From positions 682,001 to 746,000 of the forward strand of contig NZ_JANUDX010000001.1 of the NCBI RefSeq assembly GCF_024810105.1: a DNA stretch of 64,000 nucleotides, in the 5' to 3' direction. The first letter of the stretch is position 1; each line of letters begins with the position of its first letter. The stretch is from Stenotrophomonas sp. BIGb0135 (GTDB taxonomy: Bacteria > Pseudomonadota > Gammaproteobacteria > Xanthomonadales > Xanthomonadaceae). Under the pieces are notes generated by a model. The model did not search any database, was not told the DNA's origin, and saw nothing but the letters and a program-made list of their open reading frames with translations. A program made the position numbers and the translations under genes. Positions 17,084-32,200 of the stretch are shown in pieces.

Positions 17084-17260
17084 CGTGCGCTCCTGGCGGC
17101 ACAGCCGGAGCGGCTCCGACTGCAGGGGGAAGGCCATCGCGGACGCAAACGTCCGCTGGTTCGGGTGCCGTTATCCCACCGTGCCCGTGAAGTGCATGCG
17201 TTCTTTCGCCCGGCCGCCACGATCGGCAAGGTGCGTCGCGGCCGCACCCGGCGCGGAAAC

Positions 17261-17289
17261 GACAACGCCGGCACGAGGCCGGCGTTGTC
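17261..17289 (-). terminator. Rho-independent terminator of gyrA
   Basis: A 12-bp perfect stem (GACAACGCCGGC and its complement, loop of five) lies 22 bases after the gyrA stop, followed by GTTT on the minus strand. The T-run is short but the stem is strong. Confidence 0.75.
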
Positions 17290-17311
17290 GTGGTACCGCA
17301 AGGCGCTGCGA

Positions 17312-20029
<2,718 letters not shown>

Positions 20030-20383
20030 TCGGGTTCCGTTGTCTGGGTGCGGTCCAGTCCGCCGCGCCAGCCCTTTCGGGGCGGCCGCGTCGGAATCTC
20101 GATTAACCGTTGGAGTCTACCACAACGGGCCGTTTTCCGCCTGCTTTTACAGGGGTTTTACCGGCAAGAATCAGGAACTTACGGGGCGTTGCGCGCCCGC
20201 CTGCCGGCGACCGGCCGGCACTGCCCGGGCGTTGGCCGCAGCGGCAGCCGGTCCGCGCAGCCAAGGGGGTGCGGGGCGCCGCCGCAGCCGGCCTTCGCGC
20301 GCGGCGCTGACGCTGGCCGTGGTCGCTTCCCCGTACACCGCCCGTCATCCGCGCCGGGGCCCGCGCCCCGGCAGCGCTGCCGC
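20030..20383. other. gyrA-mtnA intergenic region
   Basis: 354 bases with no convincing gene. The half next to gyrA is A+T-richer and probably holds the gyrA promoter on the minus strand; the other half is very G+C rich, with no clear terminator for mtnA. Confidence 0.5.
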
Positions 20384-21445
20384 TCAGCCGAAGGCGGCCT
20401 GCATGTTGGCCACCGTCGGGTTCAGGATGACCCCACGCTCGGTCACGATCGCATCGATCAGGCTGCCCGGGGTGACGTCGAACACCGGGTTCCAGGCGGC
20501 GATGCCCTCGGCCACGGTGCGCATGCCCCCTACCCCGTACAGCTCACCCGGATCGCGCTGCTCGATCTCGATCTGCTCGCCGTCGGCAGTGTCCATGTCC
20601 ACGGTGGAGGACGGGGCCACCACCATGAACCTGACCCCGTGGTGGCGGGCGGCGATGGCCAGCTGGTAGGTGCCGATCTTGTTGGCGGTATCGCCATTGG
20701 CGCAGATGCGGTCCGCACCGACGATCACCCACTGCACCGCCCCGGTCTTCATCAGGTGCGAGGCGGCCGAGTCGGCGATCAGGGTGGCGTCGATGCCGTC
20801 CTGCTGCAGCTCCCACACGGTCAGGCGCGCACCCTGCAGCCACGGCCGGGTCTCGCCGGCGAAGACCTTGGCGATGCGGTGCTGGGCCATGCCGGCGCGG
20901 ATCACGCCCAGCGCGGTACCGAACCCGGCAGTGGCCAGCGAGCCGGTGTTGCAGTGGGTCAACACGCCGCTGCCGGCCTCGATCAGGCCGGCGCCCAGCG
21001 CGCCCATGTGGCGGTTGGCGGCCAGGTCTTCCTCGGCGATGGCCTGGGCTTCATTGGCCAGTACCTGCTGCCAGTCGGCCCCGGCCGCGGCCAGGGCGCG
21101 GCGCATCCGCGCAAGCGCCCACGCCAGGTTGACCGCGGTCGGGCGCGAGGCATTCAGCCGCTGCAACGCCGGCTCCAGCTTGGCCAGCGCCTGGGCGCCG
21201 TCATCGGCCTGCACCGTACCGGCGGCCAGCACCACGCCCCAGGCGGCGGCAATGCCGATCGCCGGCGCGCCGCGCACGGTCAACGCATGGATGGCCTCGG
21301 CCACGGCATCGCTGTCACGGCATTCCACGTGTTCCACCACGAACGGCAGCTTGCGCTGGTCGAGCAGTTGCAGGGAATCGCCGGTCCACAGGATCGGGCG
21401 GATATGGTCGTAGCGGGCGTAGTCGATGTCGGTGGATGCGTTCAT
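20384..21445 (-). CDS. mtnA: S-methyl-5-thioribose-1-phosphate isomerase
   Basis: 353 residues. Family hallmarks are [15 protein letters not shown], the active-site Cys in [13 protein letters not shown], and [18 protein letters not shown], whose Asp is the acid/base residue. It converts 5-methylthioribose-1-phosphate to methylthioribulose-1-phosphate in methionine salvage. Other salvage genes are not in the window. ATG 21445 is fixed by alignment to the family's N-terminus; the frame stays open for another 96 codons upstream but encodes a low-complexity Ala/Arg/Ser stretch. A TACAAT box six bases upstream suggests a leaderless transcript. Confidence 0.95.
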   Translation of the reverse strand: MNASTDIDYARYDHIRPILWTGDSLQLLDQRKLPFVVEHVECRDSDAVAEAIHALTVRGAPAIGIAAAWGVVLAAGTVQADDGAQALAKLEPALQRLNASRPTAVNLAWALARMRRALAAAGADWQQVLANEAQAIAEEDLAANRHMGALGAGLIEAGSGVLTHCNTGSLATAGFGTALGVIRAGMAQHRIAKVFAGETRPWLQGARLTVWELQQDGIDATLIADSAASHLMKTGAVQWVIVGADRICANGDTANKIGTYQLAIAARHHGVRFMVVAPSSTVDMDTADGEQIEIEQRDPGELYGVGGMRTVAEGIAAWNPVFDVTPGSLIDAIVTERGVILNPTVANMQAAFG

Positions 21446-21451
21446 CCGCCC

Positions 21452-21457
21452 ATTGTA
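21452..21457 (-). promoter_or_regulatory. Probable -10 box of mtnA (leaderless mRNA)
   Basis: TACAAT on the minus strand ends six bases before the mtnA ATG. Transcription beginning at the normal distance would start at the initiation codon. No good -35 is seen. Confidence 0.4.
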
Positions 21458-21488
21458 GCGGCGCGCGTGCGCGCCGCCATATCCGGGC

Positions 21489-22232
21489 TCAGTTGACCTG
21501 GAACTCGGCCCGGCAGCCGTTGTCCACCCACACCCCGCGCGCATCCCAGCCCCAGCCGCGGCCTTCCTCGCAGGCGCTGCCGGAGAGCTGCCTGGACAGG
21601 CGCACGCCCTTGCTGATGGTGGCCCCGCAGAAGCGGCGCTGGCGCGACTTGGATTCGCAGACCAGCGTGCGCGGCATGTCCAGGAAGCCGGTGCCGTCGG
21701 CGGCGCCGATCTCGAAATCACCCTGGCAGCCACGCGTCACCCACACTTCATTGCGGCGCACGCCCCAGCTATGGCCTTCGCGGCACGGCATCGAGGACAA
21801 CTGCCGCAGCAGCCGCACGGGGGCGCCCTGCAGCACCACGGGGCAGTTCTGCGGGCGGCCGTTGGATTCGCAGCGCAGGACGCGGCGCACGTTGCGCGCC
21901 TGACCGGCACCGGCGGCAACGCGGCTGCGGAACTCGCCGCGGCAGCCCAGCGTCACCCATACCCCGGAACGGTCGGTCCCCCATTCGGTGCCACGCACGC
22001 AGCTGTTGCCGGACAACTGGCGGACCAGGTCGACGCCATTGGCCACCGGCATGTCGCAGTGCACCCACTCCATGTCACGCGATTCGCAGCGCACCACCTG
22101 GCCGGCATAGCCGGTCTCGGCCGCGCTTGCGTGCAGCGGCAACGCCGTACTGCACAGCACCAGCGTCCACCACGTCCACGTCCAACGCGGCGCGTTCCAC
22201 GACGGCAGGTCGGCTACATCCAACAGCTTCAT
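21489..22232 (-). CDS. Secreted DUF3011 protein with three repeats
   Basis: 247 residues. An N-terminal hydrophobic segment ([17 protein letters not shown]) acts as signal or anchor. Three repeats of about 60 residues follow, each with the pattern C-E-S...C...V-x-L-x-R-Q-L-S...C...W-G...VWV...GC...F (for example [12 protein letters not shown] and [12 protein letters not shown]). The even Cys number per repeat suggests disulfides in the periplasm. Function is unknown; the family is frequent in Xanthomonadaceae. Several upstream in-frame codons exist; ATG 22232 gives the most sensible signal region, but the start is uncertain. Confidence 0.75.
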   Translation of the reverse strand: MKLLDVADLPSWNAPRWTWTWWTLVLCSTALPLHASAAETGYAGQVVRCESRDMEWVHCDMPVANGVDLVRQLSGNSCVRGTEWGTDRSGVWVTLGCRGEFRSRVAAGAGQARNVRRVLRCESNGRPQNCPVVLQGAPVRLLRQLSSMPCREGHSWGVRRNEVWVTRGCQGDFEIGAADGTGFLDMPRTLVCESKSRQRRFCGATISKGVRLSRQLSGSACEEGRGWGWDARGVWVDNGCRAEFQVN

Positions 22233-22364
22233 CAACACAGTCCCCGCCGCACCAGAACGATCACATGACCACCTTCGGACATCCGGTGTGATCAGAGCAT
22301 CATCATGCAGGGCGCGCAAGACACCCGTGCGTCGAAAACCGGCGCAAACGGCCGGCAAAACCGT

Positions 22365-23309
22365 TCAGGCCCGCGCGAACTCGATCGCCAGCACGTCAGC
22401 AATCCGACCGGTGCGGTTCATCGCCATCAGCAGGCGGTCCACGCCCACCGCCACCCCGGCACAGGCCGGCAGCGAGGGCAGCGCGGCGAGCAGGTGCTCG
22501 TCCAGCGGCGGCAGCACGTCGCCACGACGACGGCGGGTGGCGTGGTCGCGTTCGAAGCGCGCACGTTGTTCAGCTGCATCGTTCAGCTCGTGGTAGCCGT
22601 TGGCCAGCTCCACCGCCCCCAGGTACAGCTCGAATCGTTCAGCCAACGGCGGCGTGCCCGGTCGCACCCGCGCCAGCGCTGCCTGGCTGGCCGGCCAGTC
22701 GTGCACCACCGTCATGCAGTCGTCATCGAAATGCGGTTGGATGCAGTGGGTCATCAGAAGGTCCAGCCAGTCATCGCGGGTCAGCCCGTCCGCATCGATG
22801 CGCACGTCGGCCAGCGGGGCCTGCAGCTGCGCCAGGCTGGCCTCGAACGGATCCACGCCGGCGTGCTGTCGGTACAGGCTGCGGTAGTCGATGACGTGCA
22901 CGCGCGCGGTGCGCTGCACCAGGCCGAGCGCGGCATGCACCAGCGCGACGGTCTCCTCGATGAGCCGGTGGTGGTCCCAACCCACGCGGTACCACTCCAG
23001 CATGGTGAACTCGGGATTGTGGCGGCCGCCGGCTTCGCCGTTGCGGAATACCCGGCCCAGCTCGTAGCAGTCGCCCACGCCCGCGGCCAGCAGGCGCTTG
23101 AGCGGGTACTCGGGCGAGGTGCGCAGCCAACGCTGCGTGGTGCCGGCGTCCACGTGGCCGCTGAAGCGGGTCTGGAAGCTGTCGATGTTCGGCTCGGTGT
23201 TGCCGGCCGCCGACAGGATCGGGGTTTCCACTTCCAGCACGTCGCGCTCGGCGAAGAAGCCACGGATCAGCGCATTGAGCGCGGCACGCTGGCGCAGGGC
23301 GGCGATCAT
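22365..23309 (-). CDS. epmA: Elongation factor P (R)-beta-lysine ligase
   Basis: 314 residues, the size of EpmA/PoxA/GenX: a class II lysyl-tRNA synthetase catalytic core without the anticodon domain. Motif 2 is FRNGEAGGRHNPEFTMLEWYR, and motif 3 is at the end (VGVDRLLMAMNRTGRIADV). It attaches beta-lysine to the conserved Lys of EF-P, which prevents ribosome stalling at proline runs. The start overlaps the stop of the GNAT gene by four bases (ATGA), so it is translationally coupled as the last gene of ligA-GNAT-epmA. Confidence 0.93.
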   Translation of the reverse strand: MIAALRQRAALNALIRGFFAERDVLEVETPILSAAGNTEPNIDSFQTRFSGHVDAGTTQRWLRTSPEYPLKRLLAAGVGDCYELGRVFRNGEAGGRHNPEFTMLEWYRVGWDHHRLIEETVALVHAALGLVQRTARVHVIDYRSLYRQHAGVDPFEASLAQLQAPLADVRIDADGLTRDDWLDLLMTHCIQPHFDDDCMTVVHDWPASQAALARVRPGTPPLAERFELYLGAVELANGYHELNDAAEQRARFERDHATRRRRGDVLPPLDEHLLAALPSLPACAGVAVGVDRLLMAMNRTGRIADVLAIEFARA

Positions 23310-23791
23310 GCGCGCGCGTCCTTCAGCCGCTCGGCCAGCGGCAGGGTCAGCAGGTCGCGGGTATCGTCGACGTAGCCAGTGGCCAGGTAGAGCCGCCGCG
23401 CCAGCTCGTTGTGATGGTTCACTTCCAGCCGCATGCGCGCCACGCCGCGCGCGTTGGCGCGCTGTTCGAGGATCGCCAGCGCCTGCTTGCCGCGGCCGCG
23501 GCCGCGCGCGTCATGCTGCAGATACAGCTCGTCGAGCAGCGCGAAATGACCGCCCTGCTCCAGGCTGAAGCCCATCGCCAACGCGGCATAGCCGACCACG
23601 TGGCCATCTTCGGCCAACCACAACAGCACTTCGCCATTGCGCGGTTCTTCCAGCAACGCGGCGAGCGCGCGGCGCACCCGATCGTTGTCGAAGTCGAGCT
23701 TGTCTTCGGCATAGAACGCGCGCATCAGGCCGATCAGCAGCTCGGTATCGGCGACGGTGGCAACGCGGAAATCCAACGGGACGGTGTGCAT
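23306..23791 (-). CDS. GNAT-family N-acetyltransferase
   Basis: 161 residues. The GNAT core shows strand beta4 (FALLDELYLQHDARGRG), the acetyl-CoA pyrophosphate loop RGRGKQAL and the following helix, and strand beta5 MRLEVNHHNELARRLYLATGY. The substrate is unknown. It sits 9 bp after ligA and overlaps epmA by 4 bp, so all three share a transcript. Lysine-related chemistry in the operon is coincidental as far as can be seen. Confidence 0.88.
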   Translation of the reverse strand: MHTVPLDFRVATVADTELLIGLMRAFYAEDKLDFDNDRVRRALAALLEEPRNGEVLLWLAEDGHVVGYAALAMGFSLEQGGHFALLDELYLQHDARGRGRGKQALAILEQRANARGVARMRLEVNHHNELARRLYLATGYVDDTRDLLTLPLAERLKDARA

Positions 23792-23800
23792 GCGGGCCTC

Positions 23801-26293
<2,493 letters not shown>

Positions 26294-26400
26294 TTATGGC
26301 CTGTCGGCTGCGCCAGCCACCCCGCAGTTCGGCGCCCGGACTATTGCCGTTACCCGACCACGGCGCTAGCGTGCGCGGAGTCCCTCACTGCAGGTGTCCC

Positions 26401-27513
26401 GTGACCGTGACCGCCCCCTCCCGCCGCTCGTTCCTGCAACTGGCCGGCACCGGCCTGGCCCTGGCCGGGCTGGGTGTCCCTGGCGCGGCGGCAGCCGCAC
26501 CGCGCACCGCGGCAGACGCCCCGGTCCTGCTCAACTTCAACGAATGCCCGTACGGCCCGGCCCCGGCCGCGCAGGTGGCCGCACGCGACATCGTGGCCGG
26601 CAGCGGCCGCTACCTGTTCGGGCTGGCCGGTGAACTGCGCGATCTGTTCGCCCAGCAGGAGGGCCTGGGCACGGCGCAGGTGCGGCTATACCCAGGCTCC
26701 AGCGAACCGCTGAACCGCGCGGCGATCCTGTGGACCTCGTCCAGCGCCGGGCTGGTGGTGGCCGACCCGACCTTCGAGGCACTCGGCGACCTCGCTGCCG
26801 CACGTGGCGCCACGGTGGCGAAAATCGCGCTGCGCGCAGACGGCGCGCACGACGTGCGTGCGATGGCCGCTGCCGCGGCACGGATCAACGCCGGCCTGCT
26901 GTACCTGTGCAATCCCAACAACCCGACCGGCTCGATCACCCCGGCGGCGGACATCGCCTGGTTGCTCGCCAACAAGCCGGCACAGACCCGCGTGCTGGTC
27001 GACGAAGCCTACCTGCAGTACAGCGACCAGCGCTCGGTGATCGGCCAGGTGATGCAACGCGAGGACCTGATCGTGCTGCGCACGTTTTCCAAGCTTTACG
27101 GCATGGCCGGGCTGCGCCTGGGCGTGGCCGCCGCCCACCCGGACCACCTGCGCGAGCTGGCCAGCCTGGGCGACAACCCGTTGCCGGTGACGGCCCTGGC
27201 CGCCGGGTTGGCGAGCCTGCGCGAACCCACGCTGGTCGCGCAGCGCAAGGCCGAGAACACCCGCGTGCGCCAGGCCACCGTCGGCTGGCTGGGCGCGCGC
27301 GGCTTCAGCTGCGTGCCGTCCGAAGCGAATTGTTTCGTGGTCGACGTAAAGCGCGACGGCACCGCGTTCATTGCTGCGATGGCAGAGCGCGGCGTGGTGA
27401 TCGGCCGCAGTTGGCCGATCTGGCCGCAGCGGGTGCGGGTGACGGTGGGTACCGAAGCGGAGATGGCCCGGTTCCGCGACGCGTTCGCGGCGGTGGTGGG
27501 CGCCTCGTCCTGA
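26401..27513 (+). CDS. Tat-exported class I/II aminotransferase (histidinol-phosphate aminotransferase-like)
   Basis: 370 residues. The N-terminus is a twin-arginine signal (SRRSFLQLAGTGLALAGLG), then an AT-fold with FNECPYGP, the cofactor-contact motif CNPNNPTGS, Asp in VLVDEAYLQY, and the PLP Lys in FSKLYGMAGLRLG. The fold and motifs fit HisC-like aminotransferases, but export by Tat is unusual and suggests a periplasmic role outside histidine synthesis. The start is a GTG at 26401; the codons upstream in frame are arginine/proline-rich noise. It lies alone in the plus direction between ligA and the REP/RayT block. Confidence 0.85.
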   Translation: MTVTAPSRRSFLQLAGTGLALAGLGVPGAAAAAPRTAADAPVLLNFNECPYGPAPAAQVAARDIVAGSGRYLFGLAGELRDLFAQQEGLGTAQVRLYPGSSEPLNRAAILWTSSSAGLVVADPTFEALGDLAAARGATVAKIALRADGAHDVRAMAAAAARINAGLLYLCNPNNPTGSITPAADIAWLLANKPAQTRVLVDEAYLQYSDQRSVIGQVMQREDLIVLRTFSKLYGMAGLRLGVAAAHPDHLRELASLGDNPLPVTALAAGLASLREPTLVAQRKAENTRVRQATVGWLGARGFSCVPSEANCFVVDVKRDGTAFIAAMAERGVVIGRSWPIWPQRVRVTVGTEAEMARFRDAFAAVVGASS

Positions 27514-27522
27514 CGGTCCACG

Positions 27523-27546
27523 CAGCCGAGCATGGCTCGGCTCTAC
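27523..27546 (-). repeat. REP (SMAG-type), inverted copy upstream of rayT
   Basis: Contains the palindromic core GCCGAGCATGGCTCGGC followed by TCTAC, i.e. the GTAG-headed REP on the minus strand. It sits 9 bases after the aminotransferase stop and pairs with the forward copy at 27575. Confidence 0.95.
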
Positions 27547-27574
27547 CCCGCCCACGGCGACACCCCCTCCTCCG

Positions 27575-27598
27575 GTAGAGCCGAGCCATGCTCGGCTG
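27575..27598 (+). repeat. REP (SMAG-type), forward copy
   Basis: GTAGA head followed by the core GCCGAGCCATGCTCGGC. With the inverted copy at 27523 it forms a bacterial interspersed mosaic unit. Confidence 0.95.
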
Positions 27599-27625
27599 AT
27601 CGCCCGCCGCGACGCCCCTTCATCG

Positions 27626-27649
27626 GTAGAGCCGAGCCATGCTCGGCTG
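27626..27649 (+). repeat. REP (SMAG-type), forward copy
   Basis: Same 24-base unit as at 27575, 51 bases further on, still upstream of rayT. Confidence 0.95.
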
Positions 27650-27737
27650 ATCGCGAGACAACATCGCACAGATTCCCGACAGCAGATCAGGCACCAGGCC
27701 GATCCACGCGTGGCCGCCACACGGGCAACGTGTGGCG

Positions 27738-28193
27738 ATGACCAGCCCTCGACTGCAGATTGGACGTCACTCCGAAATCGCCCAGGTCTATGTGGTCACC
27801 ACCGTGACGCTGGGGAGAGCGCACTTTCTCGCAGTACCCGCAAACGCCGCGGTCATCATCGATGCCTTGCGATTTGTCGAAGGCACGAAACGCACGTGTT
27901 CACTGGCATGGGTGGTGATGCCCGACCATGTGCACTGGATGTTCCAGTTACGCAGCGGGACGCTTGCCGCCTGCATGCAGATGTTCAAGTCCCGCAGCGG
28001 CCGGCTGCTGAACCAGACGCTCGGACGCGAGGCGTCGCTGTGGCAGCCAGGGTACTTCGACCACGCGGTGCGGTGCGATGAATCGCTCCGCCGGCATGCG
28101 GTCTACATCGCCGCCAATCCCGTTAGGGCGGGACTGGCCGACAGACTGGGGGAATACCCCCATGCATGGTGCCGTTGGCCATTGCAGGAATGA
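27738..28193 (+). CDS. rayT: REP-associated tyrosine transposase
   Basis: 151 residues, a Y1/HUH single-strand transposase of the IS200/IS605 relatives. The metal-binding motif is VVMPDHVHWMF and the catalytic Tyr is in LWQPGYFDHAVR; the C-terminus has the RayT sequence YIAANPVRAGLADRLGEYPHAWC. RAYTs nick at REP stems and are thought to spread and maintain REPs. Seven REP copies flank the gene here, in both orientations, which is the expected setting. ATG 27738 is chosen; a GTG six bases upstream is also possible. Both catalytic motifs are intact. Confidence 0.93.
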   Translation: MTSPRLQIGRHSEIAQVYVVTTVTLGRAHFLAVPANAAVIIDALRFVEGTKRTCSLAWVVMPDHVHWMFQLRSGTLAACMQMFKSRSGRLLNQTLGREASLWQPGYFDHAVRCDESLRRHAVYIAANPVRAGLADRLGEYPHAWCRWPLQE

Positions 28194-28203
28194 GCTCGAC
28201 AAT

Positions 28204-28227
28204 CAGCCGAGCATGGCTCGGCTCTAC
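28204..28227 (-). repeat. REP (SMAG-type), inverted copy downstream of rayT
   Basis: Inverted 24-base unit starting 10 bases after the rayT stop. It is followed by forward copies from 28253. Confidence 0.95.
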
Positions 28228-28252
28228 CGTCCGCCGCTACGCCCTTTGCCGG

Positions 28253-28405
28253 GTAGAGCCGAGCCATGCTCGGCTGCACCACCGTCCGTCGCTGCGCGCC
28301 GCCACCCTTCCGCAAGGTAGAGCCGAGCCATGCTCGGCTGCACCACCGTCCGTCGCTGCGCGCCGCCACCCTTCCCCCAAGGTAGAGCCGAGCCATGCTC
28401 GGCTG
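28253..28405 (+). repeat. Three forward REPs in a 64-65-bp tandem array
   Basis: Forward REPs at 28253-28276, 28317-28340 and 28382-28405. The two spacers are nearly identical (both contain CACCACCGTCCGTCGCTGCG), so the whole 64-65-bp unit is tandemly duplicated. The array ends 17 bases after the end of zipA and may act as its 3' stabiliser or terminator. Confidence 0.9.
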
Positions 28406-28422
28406 CACCACACCCGATCGCC

Positions 28423-29160
28423 TTACCAGCGCGGGGCTTTGGTCAGCGGCGGGGCCTGGTGCTGGCGATCATAGGCGCGCAGTTCGTCACGGATGTGCGC
28501 GACACGCTGGCGGCCGAGCGTAGCGCGGCTGTCATCCAGCACCACGCCGTCGAGCAGTTCGCCCATGCGCTGCACGGTGGGCAGCATTTTCTCCCACGCA
28601 TCCAGCGCGGTCAGCGGCGCGGGCAAGGTCAGGAAAAACGCGATGGCCGGGGTTTCCATCTCGCGGATGTTGGCCATGTCGAAGCTGCCCGGCTTCATGA
28701 TGCTGGCCATCGAGAAGATCGGACCGCGCTCAGGGTGGCCTTCGACCAGGCGGTGGAACACGTTCATGTGGCCAAACACCAGGCCGGTCTTCTCCGCAGC
28801 CACCACGATGTCTTCGCCGCGCAACTGCTCGCCGGCGCGGGCGGCCACGAACAGCGACACGATCTTGTCGAAATCCTGGTTGGCGCGCTTGCCCAGGTCG
28901 CTGGCGGCGGCGCCGTCGACATCGGACAGGCCCAGCTCGGCCTGGGTCACCCCGTCTTCGCCGGGGACGCCATCACGGCCGGCCTCGGCGCTGTCGCCTT
29001 CGCCCAGGCTCGGCTCACGACGCGCGCCGGCGCCGGTATCGGCCGCGTCGACGCGGCGACCCTGCGATTTCTTCTTCGGGCGGCCAAACAGGAAGATCGC
29101 GGCGATCAACAGCAGGCCGGCGGCCAGGATGCCGATGCGGAGCAGTGCCATGTCGGACAT
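28423..29160 (-). CDS. zipA: Cell division protein ZipA
   Basis: 245 residues. An N-terminal membrane anchor (LLRIGILAAGLLLIAAIFLFG) is followed by an acidic, Gly/Asp-rich linker (about 30-90) and the FtsZ-binding domain (about 95-235), with IVSLFVAARAGEQLRGEDIV and MASIMKPGSFDMANI. It tethers FtsZ to the membrane at the division ring. It lies 45 bp downstream of smc in the same direction; the REP array follows its end. The linker is short compared with E. coli ZipA (328 residues in total). Confidence 0.92.
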   Translation of the reverse strand: MSDMALLRIGILAAGLLLIAAIFLFGRPKKKSQGRRVDAADTGAGARREPSLGEGDSAEAGRDGVPGEDGVTQAELGLSDVDGAAASDLGKRANQDFDKIVSLFVAARAGEQLRGEDIVVAAEKTGLVFGHMNVFHRLVEGHPERGPIFSMASIMKPGSFDMANIREMETPAIAFFLTLPAPLTALDAWEKMLPTVQRMGELLDGVVLDDSRATLGRQRVAHIRDELRAYDRQHQAPPLTKAPRW

Positions 29161-29205
29161 TCGGTGGGGGTCTCCGGCTAAATACGTTCAGGTAAGCATG
29201 GCACG

Positions 29206-32200
29206 TCAGGCGGCGCCCGCCAATCGTGCCGCCTCTTCCAGGTCCACGCTGACCAGTCGGCTGACGCCCGGCTCGCGCATGGTGACGCCCGAGAGCTGGT
29301 GCGCGGCTTCCATCGTGGCCTTGTTGTGGCTCACGAACAGGAACTGCACCTTCTCGCTCATCTCCTTGACCATGTTGGCGAGGCGGCCGACGTTGGCTTC
29401 GTCCAGCGGCGCGTCCACCTCGTCCAGCAGGCAGAACGGCGCGGGGTTGAGCTGGAAGATCGCAAACACCAGCGCCACCGCCGTCATCGCCTTCTCGCCA
29501 CCGGACAACAGCGAGATGCTTGACACGCGCTTGCCCGGCGGCCGCGCCATGATGGCGACACCGGTGTCGAGAAGGTCTTCACCGGTGAGTTCAAGGTAGG
29601 CATGGCCACCGCCGAACAGGCGTGGGTACAGCTGCTGCACGCCGGCGTTGACGCGGTCGAAGGTGTCCTTGAAGCGGCCGCGGGTCTCGCGGTCGATCTT
29701 GCGGATCGCGTCTTCCAGGGTTTCCAGCGCGGTGGTCAGGTCGGTGTTCTGCGCGTCCAGGTACTCCGAGCGCTGCGAGGCTTCGCCGTACTCCTGGATG
29801 GCGGCCAGGTTGACCGGCTCCAGGCGACGCATGCGCCCGTCGATCTGGTGCACCGTCTGTTCCCAATCGGACACGCGCGCCTCTTCGGGCAGCGTATTGA
29901 TCACGTCCTGCAGCACGAACCCGGCCTTCTCCACCGACGCCGACAGCTGCTCGGCGCTCAGCACCAGCGCCTGCTGGTCGAGCTTGCGCTGGGAAATACG
30001 CTCGCGCTGGGCCAGGGCCTGCTCGTCGCGCTTGTGTCGGGTCTGCTCGAAATTGCGCAGTTCCGCATCGATGCCGTCCAGCAGCGTCCGCGCCTCGCCC
30101 AGCACGCGGTCGGCACGGACGCGTTCGCTCAGCGCGTTCTGGTGCTCGGCCTGCAGGCTCTGCACCGGCGAGTCGCCCTGGTCCAGCTGCGAATGCAGCT
30201 CGCCCAGGCGGGTGTCGAGCTGGCCACGCTGGGTGCTCATACGCTCCAGCGCCTGGCTCAGCGAGGCGATCTGGGTGCGCTGCGACTCCAGGGTGAGGGC
30301 CAGCGAGTGCGCGCTCTCGCGCACGTTGCGGGCCTGGTCGCGCGCCTGGTCGCGGGCATCGGTGAGCTGGCGGCGCTCGCCTTCCAGCGCGGCGCGCACC
30401 GCTTCCAGGTCGCCCATGCTGGTAACCGCATCGTCGAGGCGTGCGCGTGCTTCGCGCACCTGCTCGCGGCCGGTATCGAGGGTTTCCAGCAACTGCACCA
30501 GCTCGCCTTCGATGCGGTCGATGCGGGTCCGGGCGGCCTCGACCTTGCCCTGCTGGCTCTGCAGCTGGCCACCGAGTTCGGAGACGCTGCGATGGGCCTG
30601 GTAGAGGTGGCGCTGCGCGTCCTCGCGATGCTGCTCGCCGGCCAGCAACTGTTCGCGGAAGGCGGAGAGCTGTTGTTCCAGCGCGGCTTCGCGCTCCTGC
30701 AGGGTATCGATCTGCGCGCGCAGGGTGACGATCTCGCGCTCGCGCAGCAGCGCGCCCTGCTTGGCCGCGCCGGAGCGCGACACGCGCACCCAGCCTTCGC
30801 CCAGGCGTTCGCCGCCGCGGGTGATGACCGAATCGCCTTCGGCCAGCGTGGGTTGCAGCGCACGCGCCGCATCCAGGTCGTCCGCCGCGTGCAGGCGCGC
30901 GAGCAGGCGACGGATCGCGGTCGGCCCCTGCACCTTGGCCGCCAGCGAGGTGGGCGCGACATTGAGCGCCTCCTGGCTGTCGGACACCAGCGCGATGCGG
31001 CCGTCGCCGAGCTCGGCCAGTTCGCCGACCAGTTGCTCGGGAGCGGCCACCAGCACGCCTTCGATGAGCTGGCCGAGCGCGCTTTCCACCGCGTTTTCCC
31101 AACCGCTTTCGACGGTGAGGCGCTCGCCCACGCGCGCGCCGGAATCCAGCCCACGCGACTTCAGCCACGCCACGGCGGCGCCCTGCTCCTGGCCGAGGGC
31201 GGCCTGCTGCAGGGTTTCCAGTGACGACAGGCGACCGCGCGCGGCCTGTGCCTGCTTGCGGATCTCGGCCAGTTCGGTCTGGCCCGTGCGCTGGCGGTCC
31301 TGCAGTGCGGCCACGGCCTGCTTGCGTTGCTCGACCAGTTCGGTGAGCCCGTCCAGCGACTCCTTCTGGGCTTCATGCTGCAGGTGCAGTTCCTCGAACA
31401 CCTCGGCCAGCGCGTCCAGGTCCAGGCCGGTGCGTTCGGCGCTGAGCGCTTCACGGCGGCGGTCGGCCTCCAGCACCTGGCGATCGAGGTAGTCCACGCG
31501 GGTGCGCTCGACTTCGCCGGCGCGCGAGGCCTCGGAGGTGCTGCGGGTGTGGGCTTCCCAACGCTGCTGCCAGTCGGCGAGGCGGGCTTCGGCATCGCGC
31601 AGGGCTTCCTGCTTGATCTCGTTTTCTTCCTGCAGTTGTTCCAGTCGCGGCTCGGCCTCGTCCACCGACTCGCGCAATACGGCCAGCTTGGCTTCGTCGC
31701 CGCTGATGTGCTGGCCAAGTTCGGCCAGGGCCTGCTGTGCTTCGTCGCGCGCCTTGTTCAGGCGCTGCGCCATTTCGTGCTGGTGCTGGATCTGCTGCTC
31801 GAGGCGGGCCAGCGTGCTGCCCACCTGGTAGACCTCGGCCTGTGCGGTGCTGAGCGCATCGGCGGCTTCCTCGCGGCGCACGCGGCTGGTTTCGATACGC
31901 GCTTCGGCGTCACGTTGTTCGGCGATGAACTGCTGCAGGCGGGTTTCTTCCTGCGAGAGCGCTTCGCGCAGGCCACTGAGGCGGCCATCGAGGCCGCGAT
32001 ATTCCAGCGCCTTCCACTCGGCATCCTTGACCCGGCGCTCTTCCTGCAACGCCTGGTACTGCTCGGCCTGGCGGGCCTGGCGCTTGAGGTGTTCGAGCTG
32101 CTTGCCGATTTCCTCGCGGAGGTCGCCGAGGCGGTCGAGGTTTTCGCGGGTATGCCGGATGCGGGTTTCGGTTTCCTTGCGGCGCTCCTTGTACTTGGAG

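Noticed and set aside
27523..28405. Possible CRISPR array because of regularly repeated palindromes
   Set aside because: The repeats are REPs, some inverted, with identical or irregular spacers and a RayT gene; no cas genes.
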